Assembly: GCF_001650905.1 (NCBI RefSeq)
Contig: NZ_LXYG01000018.1
Coordinates: forward strand, 186,001-250,000
Direction: 5' to 3'
Origin: Balneola sp. EhC07
Lineage (GTDB): Bacteria; Bacteroidota; Rhodothermia; Balneolales; Balneolaceae
DNA: 64,000 nt
Of the stretch, positions 63,711 through 64,000 are shown in pieces. A model generated the notes under the pieces. That model had not been told where the DNA came from. It worked only from the letters and a program-made list of their open reading frames with translations, and searched no databases. Each line of letters opens with the position of its first letter. The first letter of the stretch is position 1. The translations under genes were made by a program, and so were the position numbers.

Positions 63711-64000
63711 TTACTTAACAACCAATGCTATTATCAAGCCAATGATTGCAAGCAGTCCTATTCCAAATATAATGAGCAAACTTGTTGGAAAAGGTTCTGA
63801 GCTGTCTCCCCAGTTGTCAACCTTACCGTCTATAGTAGCTATTTGTGATGCAGTTAACACATCTGATTCTACTAAGTAGTTGTTCCACTCATCCATAACT
63901 TTGGTAGTCCAGAACTCACTAAATGTCTTAAAATCTTCGTATGTACTGCTGCTGATTATCTCTTCATCACTTTTTTTGGAAGCTTTAGAGACAAAACTAT
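63711..64000 (-). CDS. small membrane protein with C-terminal TM helix, 5' end beyond the window
   Basis: The frame is open to base 64000 on the minus strand with no stop, so the ATG at 63896 need not be the start. Visible residues begin SFVSKASKKSDEE and continue EIISSSTYEDFKTFSEFWTT, then MDEWNNYLVESDVLTASQ and a C-terminal TM helix of about 22 residues (SLLIIFGIGLLAIIGLIIALVVK). No family is recognised. The terminator at 63661-63691 follows it. Confidence 0.55.
   Translation of the reverse strand, partial: SFVSKASKKSDEEIISSSTYEDFKTFSEFWTTKVMDEWNNYLVESDVLTASQIATIDGKVDNWGDSSEPFPTSLLIIFGIGLLAIIGLIIALVVK

Noticed and set aside
1-64000. CRISPR arrays, tRNA and rRNA genes
   Set aside because: No regularly spaced direct repeats and no tRNA-like cloverleaf or rRNA sequence was recognised in the spacers.

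Overview
The window is an AT-rich bacterial chromosome segment. It is densely coded on both strands and has no rRNA, tRNA, CRISPR array, prophage or intact insertion sequence that I could find. The gene set suggests a marine or halophilic member of the Rhodothermota/Balneolota (FCB) group, for example a Balneolaceae relative. This is inference. It rests on a long Bacteroidota-type phenylalanine hydroxylase, a Xer recombinase - raiA - hprK row, a glycosyl/acyl carotenoid gene set, BamD/SurA-type envelope genes, and at least one perfect Shine-Dalgarno sequence (before tonB, 44437-44444), which is unusual for core Bacteroidota.

Layout. 1-6800: tRNA-queuosine mannosyltransferase homologue (cut by the left edge), M28 peptidase, VapBC, DnaB, uracil-DNA glycosylase and MtaB. 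6800-8380: a MORN-repeat lipo/secretory protein, then about 770 bp without a gene that is packed with inverted repeats, including a 186-bp element with perfect 33-bp arms. 8380-14650: aromatic amino acid hydroxylase, TIGR04283-type glycosyltransferase, DUF547 protein, GAF histidine kinase, SMP-30-like lipoprotein and an orphan antitoxin. 14670-22800: bioB, esterase, OmpR-type regulator, trmH, M28 and M23 peptidases, hprK, raiA and xer. 22830-25817: carotenoid end-group genes (CruC-like glycosyltransferase, CrtC/CruF-like hydratase, CruD-like acyltransferase). 25866-31681: an O-methyltransferase and a tight five-gene operon (glutamine-synthetase-like ligase, APH-fold kinase, HAD phosphatase, RlmG, creatininase-like amidohydrolase).

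31763-39927: fni (IPP isomerase type 2), polyprenyl diphosphate synthase, bamD, nadD, LD-carboxypeptidase and a giant PD40-amidohydrolase. 39958-45483: D-threonine-aldolase-like enzyme, small beta-barrel protein, rimB-rimK-aspartoacylase-DUF952 row, tonB and a receiver-only regulator. 45613-53654: peroxiredoxin, two unknown proteins, a lone nuoI, der, a UvrD-type helicase, an Omp85-like barrel and an HD protein. 53796-64000: tdk-nupC salvage pair, three consecutive SurA/PpiC-type periplasmic chaperones, MoxR ATPase plus a von Willebrand A membrane protein, histidine phosphatase, and a small membrane protein cut by the right edge.

Themes. The isoprenoid genes (fni, prenyl synthase) plus the hydratase/glycosyltransferase/acyltransferase set fit an acylated carotenoid glycoside of the salinixanthin type. 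Outer-membrane biogenesis (BamD, SurA paralogues, two barrels, TonB) is strongly represented. The best candidate for an undescribed system is the ligase-kinase-phosphatase-rRNA methylase-amidohydrolase operon at 26570-31681. The most unusual non-coding element is the long hairpin at 8095-8280. Two enzymes (uracil-DNA glycosylase, thymidine kinase) have lost metal-binding cysteines normally conserved in their families.
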